From Aequorivita capsosiphonis DSM 23843 (GTDB taxonomy: Bacteria; Bacteroidota; Bacteroidia; Flavobacteriales; Flavobacteriaceae), in the NCBI RefSeq assembly GCF_000429125.1, contig NZ_AUBG01000006.1:296508-360507 (forward strand): a stretch of DNA of 64,000 nucleotides, written 5' to 3'. The stretch's first letter is position 1, and every line of letters starts with the position of its first letter. The position numbers were made by a program, and so were the translations under genes. Positions 63,696-64,000 of the stretch are shown here, piece by piece. The notes under the pieces were generated by a model. The model saw only the letters and a list, made by a program, of their open reading frames with translations. It ran no database searches and was not told the DNA's origin.

Positions 63696-64000
63696 CTAGA
63701 TTCTGACTTAGTCTAATTGATACTTGTTTATCTCTTATTTTATTTTCATTAAAGTAACCTAAAAATACGTCTCTATAAAATACTCTCCAAATTCCGTTTC
63801 CTTGATCTTCAACTCCTACGTATTTGCCCTTAAGTCCAGCAGTTAAATATACCCAATAATATGACTTCCACCGCAGGGATGCATTTTGGCATACTTTCAT
63901 CACTTTCATGGTTGATGGATAATCATATGTTGGAATTTTCTCAGGGTATGGTCTATTGGAAAAATCATGGCAAGCAGCGGGGGTTTTCATTCCCAAAGCT
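63691..64000 (-). mobile_element. DDE integrase-core transposase, C-terminal end (runs off the window)
   Basis: The frame is open to the window edge. The visible part starts ALGMKTPAACHDFS, the usual RPHxALGMKTP segment that ends the integrase core of IS481/IS3-like transposases, followed by the C-terminal domain with YYWVYLTAGLKGKYVGVED, GNGIWRVFYRDVFLGYFNE and the end IRLSQNLV. So about 103 residues of the 3' end are in view and the start of the gene lies beyond 64000. Family (IS481 versus IS3) is not certain. Confidence 0.8.

Overview
The window looks like the chromosome of a marine-type member of Flavobacteriaceae (Bacteroidota). The evidence is low GC with AT-rich leaders that lack Shine-Dalgarno sequences, repeated Bacteroidota -7 boxes (TAnnTTTG), a fused SecDF, a SusC/SusD pair, a 287-residue primary sigma factor, an XrtF exosortase pair, YpdA, and the gene order purH-mreB-mreC-mreD-mrdA-rodA. 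The genus cannot be proved from the sequence; an Aequorivita-like organism is my guess.

Layout. 0-7.6 kb: DUF2911 protein, gyrB, a TPR lipoprotein, mdh and a B12-dependent ribonucleotide reductase. 7.8-11.3 kb: a copper-uptake operon made of a small Cys protein, an OprC/NosA-type TonB receptor with the CxxxM and HxM copper ligands, and a Met/His-rich surface lipoprotein. 11.4-28.9 kb: housekeeping genes (secDF, lgt, yidD, cysS, folE, a FadL-like porin, proS, tRNA-Glu, rpsT, coaD, surE, tail-specific protease). 29-32.3 kb: a decayed toxin-antitoxin pair, an orphan OppC-like permease, an intact toxin-antitoxin pair and a nuclease. 32.3-39.5 kb: the cell-shape operon and purH. 39.7-47.9 kb: a MacB-like permease, a GAF protein, the XrtF pair, then a second metal (probably copper) block with a DUF3347 lipoprotein, a HYC_CC_PP protein, a TonB receptor, an HMA protein and a Cys-rich four-helix copper-storage protein. 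48.5-53.4 kb: a SusC/SusD pair. 53.9-60.9 kb: ypdA, rpe, rpoD, a small barrel protein and proC-proB-proA. 61-64 kb: an accessory tip with a broken higB plus higA, a structured attC-like DNA element, an intact DUF6364/PIN module, and the 3' end of a transposase that runs off the window.

The intergenic DNA is the least ordinary part. Several gaps hold degenerate tandem arrays with a period of exactly 7 bp (GAACATT, GTTATGA, CTACCRT, GTCYTAY, GTTTCAG). Others hold palindromic elements (GTAGGG-type, TCCCGAT-type, and hairpins built on AAGCACCAAATTCC). Some of these supply stop or start codons to neighbouring genes. Three genes have a GTG start exactly 5 nt after the last base of a perfect TAnnTTTG box, which suggests leaderless mRNAs. 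The two copper loci, about 32 kb apart, would cover copper capture at the surface, outer-membrane import, periplasmic handling and storage. All functional statements come from reading the sequence and from family knowledge; no database search was run.
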